This document shows positions 35,562-45,693 of a stretch of DNA of 64,000 nucleotides, piece after piece. Source of the DNA: Lacimicrobium sp. SS2-24 (lineage in GTDB: Bacteria; Pseudomonadota; Gammaproteobacteria; Enterobacterales; Alteromonadaceae); the NCBI RefSeq assembly GCF_002201535.1, contig NZ_NIWW01000002.1:248001-312000 (forward strand), read 5' to 3'. Each line of letters starts with the position of its first letter. Within the stretch, counting starts at the first letter, position 1. The translations under genes were made by a program, and so were the position numbers. A model generated the notes under the pieces. It did no database searches and was not told the origin of the DNA. It saw only the letters and a list, made by a program, of their open reading frames with translations.

Positions 35562-36893
35562 CTACTCCCCTGCTATCTGCATTCCGTCCACCAGCACTGA
35601 ACCGCTTTGTACTGCCCCCCGGGTTTCTGTGTCTGTGCCGATTGCGCGAATGTTCATCAGCATGCTGGCTAGATTGCCCGCGATGGTCACTTCATGCACG
35701 GGATATTGAATGACCCCGTTTTCTACCCAGAAACCTGCGGCGCCTCTTGAATAATCGCCGTTAACGATATTCACGCCCTGACCCATTAGCTCGGTGACCA
35801 GCAGCCCGGTACCCATTTCCTTCAGTAACTGTTCATAGTCGTGACCACTGTTACTGACCAGCCAATTATGTATGCCGCCAGCATGACCGTTAGTGGTCAT
35901 ATTCATCTTTCTGGCTGAATAGCTGGTCAATAGGTAATGCTGTAATACCCCTTTTTCCACGATATCCATATTCCGGGTTTGCACACCTTCTGCATCAAAA
36001 GGCGAGCTGGCTAATCCGCGCGGAATATGAGGACGTTCATGAATGTTGAGCCATTGCGGCATCACTTGCTGACTGAGTTTATCCAACAGAAATGAAGACT
36101 TGCGGTACAGACTGCCACCACTGATGGCAGAGACAAAATGGCCAAACAGACTGGATGCAATTTCGTGGTGAAACAGCACCGGAACTTTCGCGGTTTTTGC
36201 TTTGCGGCCGCCTAAACGGGAGAGAGTAGTTTTGGCGGCTTCCAGACCCACTTCACGCGGGCTGCTCAGCTTGTCGGGTTGGCGGCTGAGACTGTAGGCA
36301 TAGTCCCGTTGCATGTCATCCCCCTGCTTGCCGATCAGCACACAACTGAGGCTGTAGCGGCTGCTGGGATAGCCGGCATTAATACCGTGAGTGTTGCCAT
36401 AGACTTTCACGCCCAGGTTGGCATTGTAGGAGGCACCGTCTGAGTTGACGATTCTGCTGTCTGCTTCGAAGGCAGCCTGCTCTGCTTCTATGGCATAACG
36501 AATACCGGCTTCTGCATCCAGTTCCTGGGGGTGATAGAGGTCCAAATCGGGAATATCACGGGCGATAAGCTGTGCGTCGGCAAGCCCTGAATAGGGGTCC
36601 TCGCTGGTATAGCGGGCGATTTCAATGGCTTTTTCCACTGTCATCTTGAGTGCCTGAGGGCTGAGATCGGCCGTAGATGCGCTACCCTTACGCCGACCCA
36701 CATAGACACTGATCCCCAGTCCCCCGTCATTGGTGAATTCCAGGGTTTCGATCTGTTGCAGGCGCGAGGATACGGCGATGCCCTGCACTTTACTCATACT
36801 GGCTTCGGCCTGAGAAGCACCGAGCTTTTTCGCCAGGGTGAGGGTGTCGTCGACGACGTTTTGGATCTCTGTCAGTGTCTGATTCGGATTCAT
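35562..36893 (-). CDS. pmbA: Metalloprotease subunit PmbA/TldE
   Basis: Subunit of the TldD-TldE heterodimeric zinc protease, which degrades unfolded peptides and matures microcin B17 and CcdA in E. coli. It has 443 residues from ATG 36893 (E. coli 450). PmbA features: the N-terminal DTLTLAKKLGASQAE, GLGISVYVG, and a C-terminal TNGHAGGIHNW / YSRGAAGFWVENG. As in other TldE, there is no HExxxH zinc motif. A much longer open frame to 37202 would overlap yjgA and adds unrelated sequence. Divergent from yjgA. tldD lies 2.7 kb away, past a TonB receptor. Confidence 0.95.
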   Translation of the reverse strand: MNPNQTLTEIQNVVDDTLTLAKKLGASQAEASMSKVQGIAVSSRLQQIETLEFTNDGGLGISVYVGRRKGSASTADLSPQALKMTVEKAIEIARYTSEDPYSGLADAQLIARDIPDLDLYHPQELDAEAGIRYAIEAEQAAFEADSRIVNSDGASYNANLGVKVYGNTHGINAGYPSSRYSLSCVLIGKQGDDMQRDYAYSLSRQPDKLSSPREVGLEAAKTTLSRLGGRKAKTAKVPVLFHHEIASSLFGHFVSAISGGSLYRKSSFLLDKLSQQVMPQWLNIHERPHIPRGLASSPFDAEGVQTRNMDIVEKGVLQHYLLTSYSARKMNMTTNGHAGGIHNWLVSNSGHDYEQLLKEMGTGLLVTELMGQGVNIVNGDYSRGAAGFWVENGVIQYPVHEVTIAGNLASMLMNIRAIGTDTETRGAVQSGSVLVDGMQIAGE

Positions 36894-36963
36894 ATACTGG
36901 AACTGCTGCCTTAGTGTTACAATCTTAATTATATGGGCACAGTGTAACATTAAAGATGAATCG

Positions 36964-37479
36964 ATGACTGAAATGTGGCAGGACGAAGCGGACTTTGAAC
37001 CCAAAAGTAAAACGCAACTCAAGAACGAGATGCATGAGCTACAGCAGCTGGGCGTTAAGCTGGTAGACTTAGGCCAGGGCGCACTGGATAAGATCCCCAT
37101 GTCGCCCGAGCTGAATGAGGCCGTGATGCTGGCCAGACGCATTAATCGGAAAAAGGAAGGCTTTCGGCGGCAGCTGCAGCTCATCGGTAAAATCATGCGC
37201 AATACTGACGTCGAGCCAATTCGTGAGGCACTGGCGGTGTTGGAAAATAAGCATCAACAACTGGTCCGGCAGCATCATCAGCTGGAGCAACTGCGTGATG
37301 ACATTATTGCTCAGGGGGATGAGGTGATTGATCAGCTTATGAGCGAGCATCCAATGCTGGAAAGACAGAAACTGCGGCAATTGAGTCGTCAGGCCAACAA
37401 AGAAAAAGCGGCCAATAAGCCGCCAAAATCGTCCCGCGAGCTGTTCCAGTACCTGAAAAGTGAGCTGGACGAGAGATAA
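36964..37479 (+). CDS. yjgA: Ribosome-associated protein YjgA (DarP)
   Basis: A 171-residue DUF615 protein that binds late 50S precursors and helps peptidyl-transferase-centre maturation. It is helical and highly charged; family stretches include LGVKLVDLGQGALDKIPM, RQLQLIGKIMRN and the basic C-terminal SSRELFQYLKSELDE. Divergent from pmbA with a 70-bp gap, the same pairing as in E. coli. Confidence 0.95.
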   Translation: MTEMWQDEADFEPKSKTQLKNEMHELQQLGVKLVDLGQGALDKIPMSPELNEAVMLARRINRKKEGFRRQLQLIGKIMRNTDVEPIREALAVLENKHQQLVRQHHQLEQLRDDIIAQGDEVIDQLMSEHPMLERQKLRQLSRQANKEKAANKPPKSSRELFQYLKSELDER

Positions 37480-37496
37480 TTACCCTGGTTACCTGT

Positions 37497-37514
37497 GCAC
37501 TGCGCTTGCAGTGC
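37497..37514. terminator. Hairpin between convergent yjgA and TonB receptor genes
   Basis: GCACTGC-GCTT-GCAGTGC is a perfect 7-bp stem with a tetraloop, in the 68-bp convergent gap. There is no T-run next to it on either side, so it is a weak or factor-assisted terminator at best. Confidence 0.5.
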
Positions 37515-37547
37515 CTGGACGCTGACAAAAAACCTGGCTAAATTACG

Positions 37548-39536
37548 CTAGAAAAAGCGATATCCGTAACTCACGGACAGCAGGCGACTGCCATCGTTGC
37601 CGGGAATGACCCGGTCGGTAACAAAATCCTGAACATCTGCATATTCCAACTGCTCTGCAAGCAGGTTTTCTGCACTCAGCCTGATATGATGGCGCTCATA
37701 CTGGTACTGGTAACTGGCATTGAGTAAATGGCTGTCAGAGGCCACAGTGCGATCTGAAAGATAGCGCCAGGATACACCGACACTGCTGTTTTCATCCATT
37801 TGATAGTTGATGCCTGCTGAAAGGTTCCACCTGGGCATGAAATGAGCGCTAAGATCGCCGCTTCTTTGCTCCCCCACGTCGGGTTGATAGCTGATATTCC
37901 CTTGCAGCATCACTTTGTCCCATTGGCCATGCCAATCCAACTCTATGCCACGGCGGCTGAAATTTTCGCTGTTAAAGTATTGGGCCGAGGTTCCTCTGGC
38001 GTTACTGACACGCTGGATAAAGTCTTCGGCGTTGAGATAGAACAGGTTTACCACCAGTAATTGGCTGGCAGTCTGGTGTGTGTATGCCAGCTCATAGGAG
38101 TCTACCGTCTCCGCGCTCAGATCTTCCGAGCCCAGCACCACCCCTGGTGGGATATTGATATAAAGTTGAAACAAATTAGGGGCGTTGTAGCCACTGGCAT
38201 ACAGAAATTTTAACGAAGAGCTGGCACTCAGGCGTTTGACCAGAGAGAGTCTGGGCAGGATCTTGCTGCCAGCATTGTCATTGTTCACATAACGAGCGCC
38301 CACCATCCAGCGCCAGTCTCCACTGGCATAATCAAACTGTGTGAACACCGATGACTCATTCACATGGATATGGGGCAGGGCCTTAACCCGAACGTGCTGA
38401 TTGCGATCGGTTTGCAGGTACTCGCCGGTCTCACGACGCTCACTCTCCACCCCTATCAGCCAGTCAATCTGCTCTGTAAAGGGCTGGCGCCAGTTGGCAC
38501 CCACTCTGACGCGGATGTTGTCATTTCCATCGGTAAAATTCTGGGTACCAAATTCGCGGCCACCAAACAGATTTTCATTGGGGATCTCAAGGAAGAAGCG
38601 GTTGTAATCGGTGTAGAGCTCCAGCGCTCCTGCTTCTGTCTGATACTGATAGTTCAGCGCAAGTAAATCTCCCCGATCGATCAATTCGCTTTCATTGGTA
38701 CTGGCAGCAGGCCCTGCCAGTCCCTGTGTGGTGGTCTCAAAGCTATGGTAGCTCAGTGACACGTCACGCCAATTCAGTTGTAGCAGCAGGCTCTGCTGGT
38801 CTTGTCCGCGTCTGAATTGGGCATCGCGGGGCGGTGTAGAAGGAAAGAATGGGGGCTGTGGACGATTGGTATATACACCACTAAAGCCGTCTTCGTTGTA
38901 GATTTGTGCTGAGAGGCGCAGGCTCAGTTCATCTGTCAGCATAAATTGGCCGTAACCCTGCAGATTTCTGCGCTGTTGCGAGCCCAGTGTGACCTCAACT
39001 TCTTTTTTATAGTCCTTGCGGGTAATGATATTGATAACCCCGGCAGAGGCATTGGTGCCATAGATCACGGCGCCAGGGCCGCGAATCACTTCTATTCTGT
39101 CGATGGCGGACAATGGGATGCCCAGCAATGCATTGTCACCATGGGCAGGCTGCCAGTAGGGCACGTTATCCAGCATGAACAGCACTTTCTGATTGAAAGG
39201 CTCCACCAGCCCCCGCACGCCGATAGTGGTGGTACCGATGGCGGTTTTTTGCAGATTAATGCCGGGCAGAAAGGACAGCGCATCTTCAATTTTTTCCAGG
39301 CCCAGGGCGCGCATTTGCTGGTAATCCAGGCTGGACACCACCGCTGGCGTCAGTGCAATGGCTTCTTTGTCGCCTGTTGCCACAGAGACCTGCATCAGTT
39401 CGTCCAGACTGAGTTCAAAAAGCCCCCCCTGCGTTTGTGGCGCTGTTTGTGCCAGGGCGCAGGAAAGCCCGGCAAACATAAGGCTTATGCCAAGGTGCAG
39501 TCTCAGATTTCGGCGCTTCACAAGTATCCACTTCAC
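37548..39536 (-). CDS. TonB-dependent outer-membrane receptor
   Basis: A 662-residue receptor with a signal peptide (about 1-29) and a plug with LSLDELMQVSVATGDKEA, FMLDNVPYW and DRIEVIRGPGAVIYGTNAS (about 45-165). The barrel ends SVSYGYRFF with a terminal Phe. The plug sequence resembles the CirA/BtuB-like and vibriobactin-type group rather than the 18352 receptor. It lies between the TldD and TldE genes. No Fur box was recognised. The substrate is unknown; peptide or metallophore import would fit the neighbourhood but is speculative. Confidence 0.92.
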   Translation of the reverse strand: MKWILVKRRNLRLHLGISLMFAGLSCALAQTAPQTQGGLFELSLDELMQVSVATGDKEAIALTPAVVSSLDYQQMRALGLEKIEDALSFLPGINLQKTAIGTTTIGVRGLVEPFNQKVLFMLDNVPYWQPAHGDNALLGIPLSAIDRIEVIRGPGAVIYGTNASAGVINIITRKDYKKEVEVTLGSQQRRNLQGYGQFMLTDELSLRLSAQIYNEDGFSGVYTNRPQPPFFPSTPPRDAQFRRGQDQQSLLLQLNWRDVSLSYHSFETTTQGLAGPAASTNESELIDRGDLLALNYQYQTEAGALELYTDYNRFFLEIPNENLFGGREFGTQNFTDGNDNIRVRVGANWRQPFTEQIDWLIGVESERRETGEYLQTDRNQHVRVKALPHIHVNESSVFTQFDYASGDWRWMVGARYVNNDNAGSKILPRLSLVKRLSASSSLKFLYASGYNAPNLFQLYINIPPGVVLGSEDLSAETVDSYELAYTHQTASQLLVVNLFYLNAEDFIQRVSNARGTSAQYFNSENFSRRGIELDWHGQWDKVMLQGNISYQPDVGEQRSGDLSAHFMPRWNLSAGINYQMDENSSVGVSWRYLSDRTVASDSHLLNASYQYQYERHHIRLSAENLLAEQLEYADVQDFVTDRVIPGNDGSRLLSVSYGYRFF

Positions 39537-39613
39537 GAAAATTTCGGCCTGATGTGCGGCAACATTGCTGTCAGTGTAGCGCTATATCCGATAAATAATG
39601 AAGTCTAATTGCA

Positions 39614-41062
39614 TCAGGCGGTGCCCCCCACCGTCAGTTGATCGACCCGCAGTGTGGGCTGGCCAACACCGACAGGCACGCTCTGGCCATCTTTACCGCA
39701 TACACCCACGCCCTTATCCAACGCCATATCGTTGCCAATCATGGACACCTGGCGCATCACTTCGGGCCCGTTACCAATTAATGTGGCGCCTTTGACCGGG
39801 GTGGTGATTTTGCCTTTTTCAATCAGGTAGGCTTCAGACGTGGAAAAGACGAATTTACCCGATGTAATGTCGACCTGACCGCCCCCAAAATTGGGCGCGT
39901 ACAATCCTTTGTCGATACTGGCAATAATTTCCTCAGGCTCATACTTCCCGCTTAACATATATGTGTTGGTCATTCGTGGCATGGGAAGGTGTGCGTAAGA
40001 TTCCCGGCGTCCGTTGCCTGTTGCGGATACGCCCATCAGCCGGGCATTGAGCTTGTCCTGCATATAGCCCTTGAGCACACCATCTTCTATAAGCACATTG
40101 GCCCGGGTTGGGGTACCTTCGTCATCCATATTCAATGAACCCCGGCGTTGCTGGAGTGTTCCATCATCCACTACAGTCACCCCTTTGGCGGCGACCTGTT
40201 CGCCAATGCGGCCGCTGAATGCGGAGCTGCCTTTACGGTTAAAATCACCCTCAAGGCCATGTCCTACGGCTTCGTGTAAGAGCACTCCAGGCCAGCCATT
40301 TCCTAATACCACCGGCATGGTGCCCGCAGGCGCATCCACTGCCATCATATTAACTCTGGCCATATGCAGTGCCTCGTCGGCCAGCTGGTGGTATCTTGGC
40401 TGCCCCTGATCCAGCTCCAGTAACCAGCCATAACCATAACGGCCACCCATACCGGCACTGCCGCGCTCCCGGCGCCCGTCTTTTTCCATCAATACGGAAC
40501 AATTCAGGCGCACCAGAGGCCGCACATCGGTGCTGTAGGTGCCATCCGTGGATGCCACCAGAATCTCTTCATAGACGCCGGTCAGACTTACGATCACCTG
40601 ACTGATATTTGGCTCCAGCTTACGTACATGTTCATCGAGATTGCGTAACATCGACACCTTGTCCTGTTCGCTCAGGTCGCTCAATGGATTAAAGGCCCGG
40701 TACAGTGACTGACTGTCAGAGTGCTGTGTGTGAAAGGCGGCAACCTGATGCTGTCCGCCGACACTGGCGATATTGCGGGTTGCTTTACAGGCCTGCAACA
40801 ACGCGGATTTGGAAATTTCATCCGAGTAGGCAAAACCGGTTTTTTCCCCACTCACGGCTCGCACGCCGACGCCACGCTCAATATTGTAGCTGCCGTCTTT
40901 GATGATGCCGTCTTCTAACACCCAGCTTTCATGGTGACTGGACTGAAAATACAGATCGGCGAAGTCATTATTGTGCGCATAGATTACTCCCAGAGCCTGT
41001 TGCAGATCACTGGCCTGCAAGTCAGAGGCATGGAGTAAGTTAGTTTCAACCTGTTGGTTCAA
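39614..41062 (-). CDS. tldD: Metalloprotease TldD
   Basis: Catalytic subunit of the TldD-TldE protease. It has 482 residues from a TTG start (E. coli 481). The zinc motif [11 protein letters not shown] is present, as are [29 protein letters not shown]-region blocks near the N-terminus. No ATG fits the family length: CAGGAG precedes TTG at 41062 by 8 bp, while the upstream ATG at 41134 adds unrelated residues. It overlaps the stop of the nitrilase-family gene by 17 bp, so it is translationally coupled to it. Confidence 0.95.
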   Translation of the reverse strand: MNQQVETNLLHASDLQASDLQQALGVIYAHNNDFADLYFQSSHHESWVLEDGIIKDGSYNIERGVGVRAVSGEKTGFAYSDEISKSALLQACKATRNIASVGGQHQVAAFHTQHSDSQSLYRAFNPLSDLSEQDKVSMLRNLDEHVRKLEPNISQVIVSLTGVYEEILVASTDGTYSTDVRPLVRLNCSVLMEKDGRRERGSAGMGGRYGYGWLLELDQGQPRYHQLADEALHMARVNMMAVDAPAGTMPVVLGNGWPGVLLHEAVGHGLEGDFNRKGSSAFSGRIGEQVAAKGVTVVDDGTLQQRRGSLNMDDEGTPTRANVLIEDGVLKGYMQDKLNARLMGVSATGNGRRESYAHLPMPRMTNTYMLSGKYEPEEIIASIDKGLYAPNFGGGQVDITSGKFVFSTSEAYLIEKGKITTPVKGATLIGNGPEVMRQVSMIGNDMALDKGVGVCGKDGQSVPVGVGQPTLRVDQLTVGGTA

Positions 41063-41879
41063 TCGAATAACTCCTGAATTGGTTGTGTTGGCGTACGGGC
41101 ATATTGGCACGGATTTTCTGTAGCGCTTTTTCATCTACAGGGGCCTGAATGATGCCCTCACCCTTTCGGATCATGTTCAGCACTTCGCCCCAGGGCGAGA
41201 GAATCACTGAGTGGCCGTAAGTCTGGCGACCATTCTCGTGTTCTCCGCCCTGATTGGCGGCTACCATATAGCATTGTTTTTCGATGGCTCTGGCCTGCAA
41301 TAAAGGCATCCAGTGCGCCTGTCCTGTGACCTGCGTGAAGGCTGACGGTAAAGTCAGTACATCCACGTCATCCATGGCCTGAAATAAGCCGGGAAAACGC
41401 AGATCATAACAGACTGCCAGTCCTAAACGCCCGAAGGGGGTGTCGACGACCACGACATTTTTCCCCGCTTCGGTGGTGGCCGACTCTTTATAACTGCGTG
41501 TGTTGTCATCCACCTGTACGTCAAATAAATGAATTTTCTGATATTCGGCGACCTGTTCGCCTGCGGGGTTAAAGAGTAAGTTCGAAGCTGTAAACTTATT
41601 TGGATCCCTTTGCGACCTTAGGGGCATAGTGCCCGCTACCAGCCATACCCCGTATTGTTTGGCCATGCTGGCCAGGGCTGACTGGATCGGGCCTGCACCG
41701 GGTTGCTCGGCGAGTTCAAGCTGACGTTTATCACTGCCGCCGAAACAGGCAAAGCACTCTGGTAACACCACCAGGGTGGGCTCACTGACATCCAGATTCG
41801 CCAGCAATCGATCCACCTGTTGCAGGTTTTGCTGTGGCTCGGGTGTGGAGATCATTTGCAATGCGACTAAATTAGCCAT
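41046..41879 (-). CDS. Carbon-nitrogen hydrolase (nitrilase superfamily, NIT1/YbeM-like)
   Basis: A 277-residue amidase of the nitrilase superfamily, probably close to deaminated-glutathione amidase. The catalytic triad is seen as the Glu in LPECFACF, the Lys in YQKIHLFDV and the Cys in [12 protein letters not shown]. The start is ATG 41879, inside the last codons of yhdP (8-bp overlap) with AGGAGG spaced 6 bp. It is embedded in the yhdP-tldD run, a conserved arrangement in gammaproteobacteria. The substrate is inferred. Confidence 0.92.
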   Translation of the reverse strand: MANLVALQMISTPEPQQNLQQVDRLLANLDVSEPTLVVLPECFACFGGSDKRQLELAEQPGAGPIQSALASMAKQYGVWLVAGTMPLRSQRDPNKFTASNLLFNPAGEQVAEYQKIHLFDVQVDDNTRSYKESATTEAGKNVVVVDTPFGRLGLAVCYDLRFPGLFQAMDDVDVLTLPSAFTQVTGQAHWMPLLQARAIEKQCYMVAANQGGEHENGRQTYGHSVILSPWGEVLNMIRKGEGIIQAPVDEKALQKIRANMPVRQHNQFRSYSIEPTG

Positions 41880-44800
41880 TAATTGCCTCCTCTTTGCTGT
41901 TGTCCAGTGACCCGTTACTCTGGGGCTCTGGCTGAGTCTTTGCGGGTAACTGGATTTCCCGACTGTCCCGGCCAAGCTCCTCAAGTACGGGTTTATCCAG
42001 GGTGCCGGTAAGTGAATACTTGATATTGGAGATGACTTTGGCGGAGGTTAACACCTCATCAATAGCCAGCGCAGCAATGGCTGCGGGTGTATTGATCATC
42101 CAGGCAAGGATCACCGGCAGACTGGATGTGACTTTGGGTGTGAAGCCAATATTATAGTTAATGGCCTGAGTATTCAGATCAGTATAACCGGCCAGGGTCA
42201 TTTTGCCCGCTGAGCCGTCTATCATGGTGTCTTCTGTACTCACTAAACCGTCTTCGATCTGAAAGGTACCACTCATCTGATCATAGAAAAAGCCCTTGGC
42301 AAAGACATCCCGAAAATCCAGAGTGAGTTTGCGGATCAGGGATTCCAGACTGAGAATACTGAAGATGCGCGCGCCTTTGTCGCTCACCTCAGTCAGATAG
42401 CCGTCACCTAACTCCCAGTCCACATCACCATTGATGGTGGCAAAGTTGAAATTAAAGGGTGCCTGTTGCCAGGATAAGTCGAAGTCCATGCGGGCGGACG
42501 AGTCACGAACCCCGGCATCAAAGCCAAAATCTCTGATCAGACCGCCAAAGTCTTCAGACTCAAATTTTCCGGCAAGCTGAGTGCGGCTCTGCTCAGGGCT
42601 GATAAACCAGTCGCCGCTGGCACTGAGTCTGTCATCGTTGCGCTTAACATCCAGAGTTTGAATCTGCATGCCATGACGGGCAGGAACCAGTTTAAGGCGA
42701 ACTTGTCCCAGATCGTGGCCGGCATAGTTGCAGCGCTGGCAGTTGACTTCAATGGGTGGCAATTCTTTACTGTCGCGCAGTGCCAGTCCTTCTTGCTGCT
42801 GCCAGGCGGGTAAATTGAGGTAGTCGGCTTCGACTCTCACGCCCCGCCCGCGCCAATCGTGGCTGATTTCTATGTCGGCGCGACTCTGACTGGAGTTAAC
42901 ACTGGCAAGCCAGGCCAGGTCGGTATGCTTGACATTGATCTCGACCCTGTCAAATTCGCCACCATATAGATTCATTCGCTCAGCGTTAATGAAGATTCGC
43001 TCTGGCAACCCCAACGGACTGTGGCCCGATTCGCCCATCGATCCGATCAGTGCGTTGATGCTGTCGATGATTTTTTGCGCGTCAATAAAGGGTAAATTGG
43101 CAGACACACTAAAGCCTGTTCCCATGCCGGTAAAGCTGCTGTCGCCCAGTGCCAGATGAGCCCGGGAAAAGCGCATCTCTTTGTGAGGCAACAGGCCATT
43201 AAACCTGACCCTGTCACCAAAAAGAACGCGCACGTTGGAAACCAGCTCGTCTCCCTCTACATCAATGATCAGAGGTTTCTCCTGCTCTGCGGGCTTGGCA
43301 AAGGGATCCGGTAGCGCCGAGGCAAACCCTGCCATGTCGGAACGTAGATAAAACTCGTACTGGTATCCCTCAGGCGGCAGTATAAGCGCCAGATCAGCCT
43401 GCCATTTCGTGCTGCCCTCCACATAATCGGCCAGTGAATTGCCCTGCCTATTGAGTAACGCGCGAATATCCCAGTCGCCTTTTAGCTCAATGTCTGAGCG
43501 ATAGTGCTGCGCCTTTTGCTGACCTTCCAATGTGATATCGACCGGGTGTTCAAACAGCCTGGCGGTTAAATCTCTGGCAGCAATCTGGTCATTATTAAAG
43601 GTCAGCTCCCCCGTGAGATCCTCCACACTGAGTTCAAGATTTTCAATATACACGGGGTTGTTGGCAAAACTGACCTGACCGCTGGCTACAACCTCTTTGC
43701 CGGTAAGGGGAATACTAAGGTTCATGCGCGTACTCAACTCACCCTCGATACGGATTTGCTCAAGGACTTTGCCCAACGAATCAGCCATCTGGCTATTGTT
43801 CATCAGCGCTGCGACATCGCGGCCCTGCGCTTGGGTGTCAATGTCGATAGACAAGGTGGCAGAACTGACGAGCCTGGGGATGACGGCGTTGATCTGGCCT
43901 ATTTGCAGATCCTGTAGCTTGCCGGATTCGCTGGTCATGGTGAGGCGTTCATTTTCGAACAATAACTGCATATCCAGCTCAGTCAGAGAAGGCCAGTTCG
44001 CATCGAAATCAAATTCGCTGTCCGCAATACTGACACTGGCCTGAAATATGCCGTCATTGTTGCTAAAGGGAAAGGCGCTGACCGGTCCATGCCACAATAG
44101 CGTGGCCCCCTCTATCTGGCCTGAGACGAGTGACCGTTCAAGATAAGACTGGGTCTGTTGTCCCATTAAGTCGCCGGGAAAATAATGCCGGGCGTCTGCC
44201 ACCGCCATTTCATCAATCTCAGTCAGCAGGCTCAGGCTGTTGTTGTGCGAATGAAACGCCAGTGCCTGAGTGACGTTCAGCTTGTCGCTCTCAAAGCGTA
44301 TTTTGGGCGCCACAATATCCAGTTGTTGCTGCGCAAGGGTAAAATATATATCCCCGTAAAATCCGTCGTAATCCAGGTTATTACCGAGTAACAGCTCGCT
44401 GTTGAGGACACCGCTGGCACCATCAAAATGTAATCGTCCCTGGTTATGATGCCAGTCCAGACGCCCGTCCACATTGCTCAGGCCAGGAATAAGCGGACTC
44501 TGGTGGGTGCTGAAGTCCTCAAACGCCAGGGTCAGTGCCAGGTTACGATGACCATCAATCGTAGCGTGAATGTCAGAGAGCTGCGCCTGTGGGGCGAGTC
44601 TGGTGAGTGCGGCATAGTCGTCAGAGGGCATAAGCAGTGCGCTCAGTGGCATTAATGATGCCAGCTGCAGATCTTCCGAGTGCACTTCAAGTGCATCAGT
44701 CGAGGTGTGCTTACCCGCAAGATTAATAAGAATGGGCGTGTCCTGATTCAACTGCAGTTGCAGGTTATCCAGGGCAAAATGCCAGTCTCTGTCCACAGGG

Positions 44801-45693
44801 CTTGCGTGCAATGTGCCACCCAGAAGCTGCACGTCCAGCGACTCCTGGTCCTGCCAGCGAAAGCGGCTGTCATTGATATCAACCTGCAGCGACGTGGGCT
44901 TTGCGTCGTAAATATCTGCCCAGAATGTCATGTTGACGCGAGCAAAAACCAACTGCTTGTCACTGGGGTTGACCTGTTCTACCCACGGAGAAATATCCAG
45001 ATCTTTTGCATCAGCATAGAAGGTGCCACTGAGGTCGTCCCTGCCGCCCTCCAGATCCAGAATAAAGCGGGTTGAATTGCGCGTCAGTTCTGCCACGCGC
45101 ATCAGGCCCACGCCCTGATGCTGATTGTCTTTGTTTAACCAGCTCAGTTGTTCAATATGCACTTGCTGACGTTGACGGTCAGTCGCCAGAAAAAGCTCAC
45201 TGTCATTGACCGAGAAACGATGTAGTTGTTCCAGAAACAGTTCTTTGAGGGCATCAATAACCGGATAATCGGAGCTGCCGGCCTCAAGCCTCGGAATATC
45301 CAGTGCGAGGGTCAGGCGGTTGAGGTTAAAACGTTGCGATTGCACTCGTCTGTTGAGCAGGCTGGACCAGAAATCCAGTTCAATCTGAGTTTCTTCAATG
45401 TTGAGCTGAATGGGGGAATCCAGTTGATTGTTCAGGGCAATGTCCTGCAATACAATTGCCGGACCTGAGCCCTTCCAGGTGGCGCTGATGCTGCCAATTT
45501 GCAGATTGGCGCCATATTCTTCGCTGATATAACGTTCCAGCCAGTGCTTATAGTCATCCATATGCGGCAGGGCCAGTCTCAACAGACTCAGTAGCACCGC
45601 CAGACTCAGTAAGACAATCGCACTGAGGGTCCAGAGTTTTCTTAATGTCCAGGAAAGATAAAAAATGGCAGGACGGGACGCGGTACTGGTCAC
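41872..45693 (-). CDS. yhdP: AsmA-like phospholipid-transport protein YhdP
   Basis: A 1273-residue protein (E. coli YhdP 1266) of the TamB/YdbH/YhdP group, forming a long beta-groove bridge that moves phospholipids from inner to outer membrane. One N-terminal TM helix (about 14-36) anchors it; the rest is repetitive beta-strand sequence (DUF3971 and AsmA_2 regions) ending near AGYTDLNTQAINYNIGFTPKV. It overlaps rng upstream by 4 bp and the nitrilase gene downstream by 8 bp. Confidence 0.95.
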   Translation of the reverse strand: MTSTASRPAIFYLSWTLRKLWTLSAIVLLSLAVLLSLLRLALPHMDDYKHWLERYISEEYGANLQIGSISATWKGSGPAIVLQDIALNNQLDSPIQLNIEETQIELDFWSSLLNRRVQSQRFNLNRLTLALDIPRLEAGSSDYPVIDALKELFLEQLHRFSVNDSELFLATDRQRQQVHIEQLSWLNKDNQHQGVGLMRVAELTRNSTRFILDLEGGRDDLSGTFYADAKDLDISPWVEQVNPSDKQLVFARVNMTFWADIYDAKPTSLQVDINDSRFRWQDQESLDVQLLGGTLHASPVDRDWHFALDNLQLQLNQDTPILINLAGKHTSTDALEVHSEDLQLASLMPLSALLMPSDDYAALTRLAPQAQLSDIHATIDGHRNLALTLAFEDFSTHQSPLIPGLSNVDGRLDWHHNQGRLHFDGASGVLNSELLLGNNLDYDGFYGDIYFTLAQQQLDIVAPKIRFESDKLNVTQALAFHSHNNSLSLLTEIDEMAVADARHYFPGDLMGQQTQSYLERSLVSGQIEGATLLWHGPVSAFPFSNNDGIFQASVSIADSEFDFDANWPSLTELDMQLLFENERLTMTSESGKLQDLQIGQINAVIPRLVSSATLSIDIDTQAQGRDVAALMNNSQMADSLGKVLEQIRIEGELSTRMNLSIPLTGKEVVASGQVSFANNPVYIENLELSVEDLTGELTFNNDQIAARDLTARLFEHPVDITLEGQQKAQHYRSDIELKGDWDIRALLNRQGNSLADYVEGSTKWQADLALILPPEGYQYEFYLRSDMAGFASALPDPFAKPAEQEKPLIIDVEGDELVSNVRVLFGDRVRFNGLLPHKEMRFSRAHLALGDSSFTGMGTGFSVSANLPFIDAQKIIDSINALIGSMGESGHSPLGLPERIFINAERMNLYGGEFDRVEINVKHTDLAWLASVNSSQSRADIEISHDWRGRGVRVEADYLNLPAWQQQEGLALRDSKELPPIEVNCQRCNYAGHDLGQVRLKLVPARHGMQIQTLDVKRNDDRLSASGDWFISPEQSRTQLAGKFESEDFGGLIRDFGFDAGVRDSSARMDFDLSWQQAPFNFNFATINGDVDWELGDGYLTEVSDKGARIFSILSLESLIRKLTLDFRDVFAKGFFYDQMSGTFQIEDGLVSTEDTMIDGSAGKMTLAGYTDLNTQAINYNIGFTPKVTSSLPVILAWMINTPAAIAALAIDEVLTSAKVISNIKYSLTGTLDKPVLEELGRDSREIQLPAKTQPEPQSNGSLDNSKEEAING

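Noticed and set aside
36894-37202. 103-residue N-terminal extension of pmbA
   Set aside because: It overlaps the divergent yjgA gene, is Ser/Cys-rich and exceeds the family length; ATG 36893 fits.
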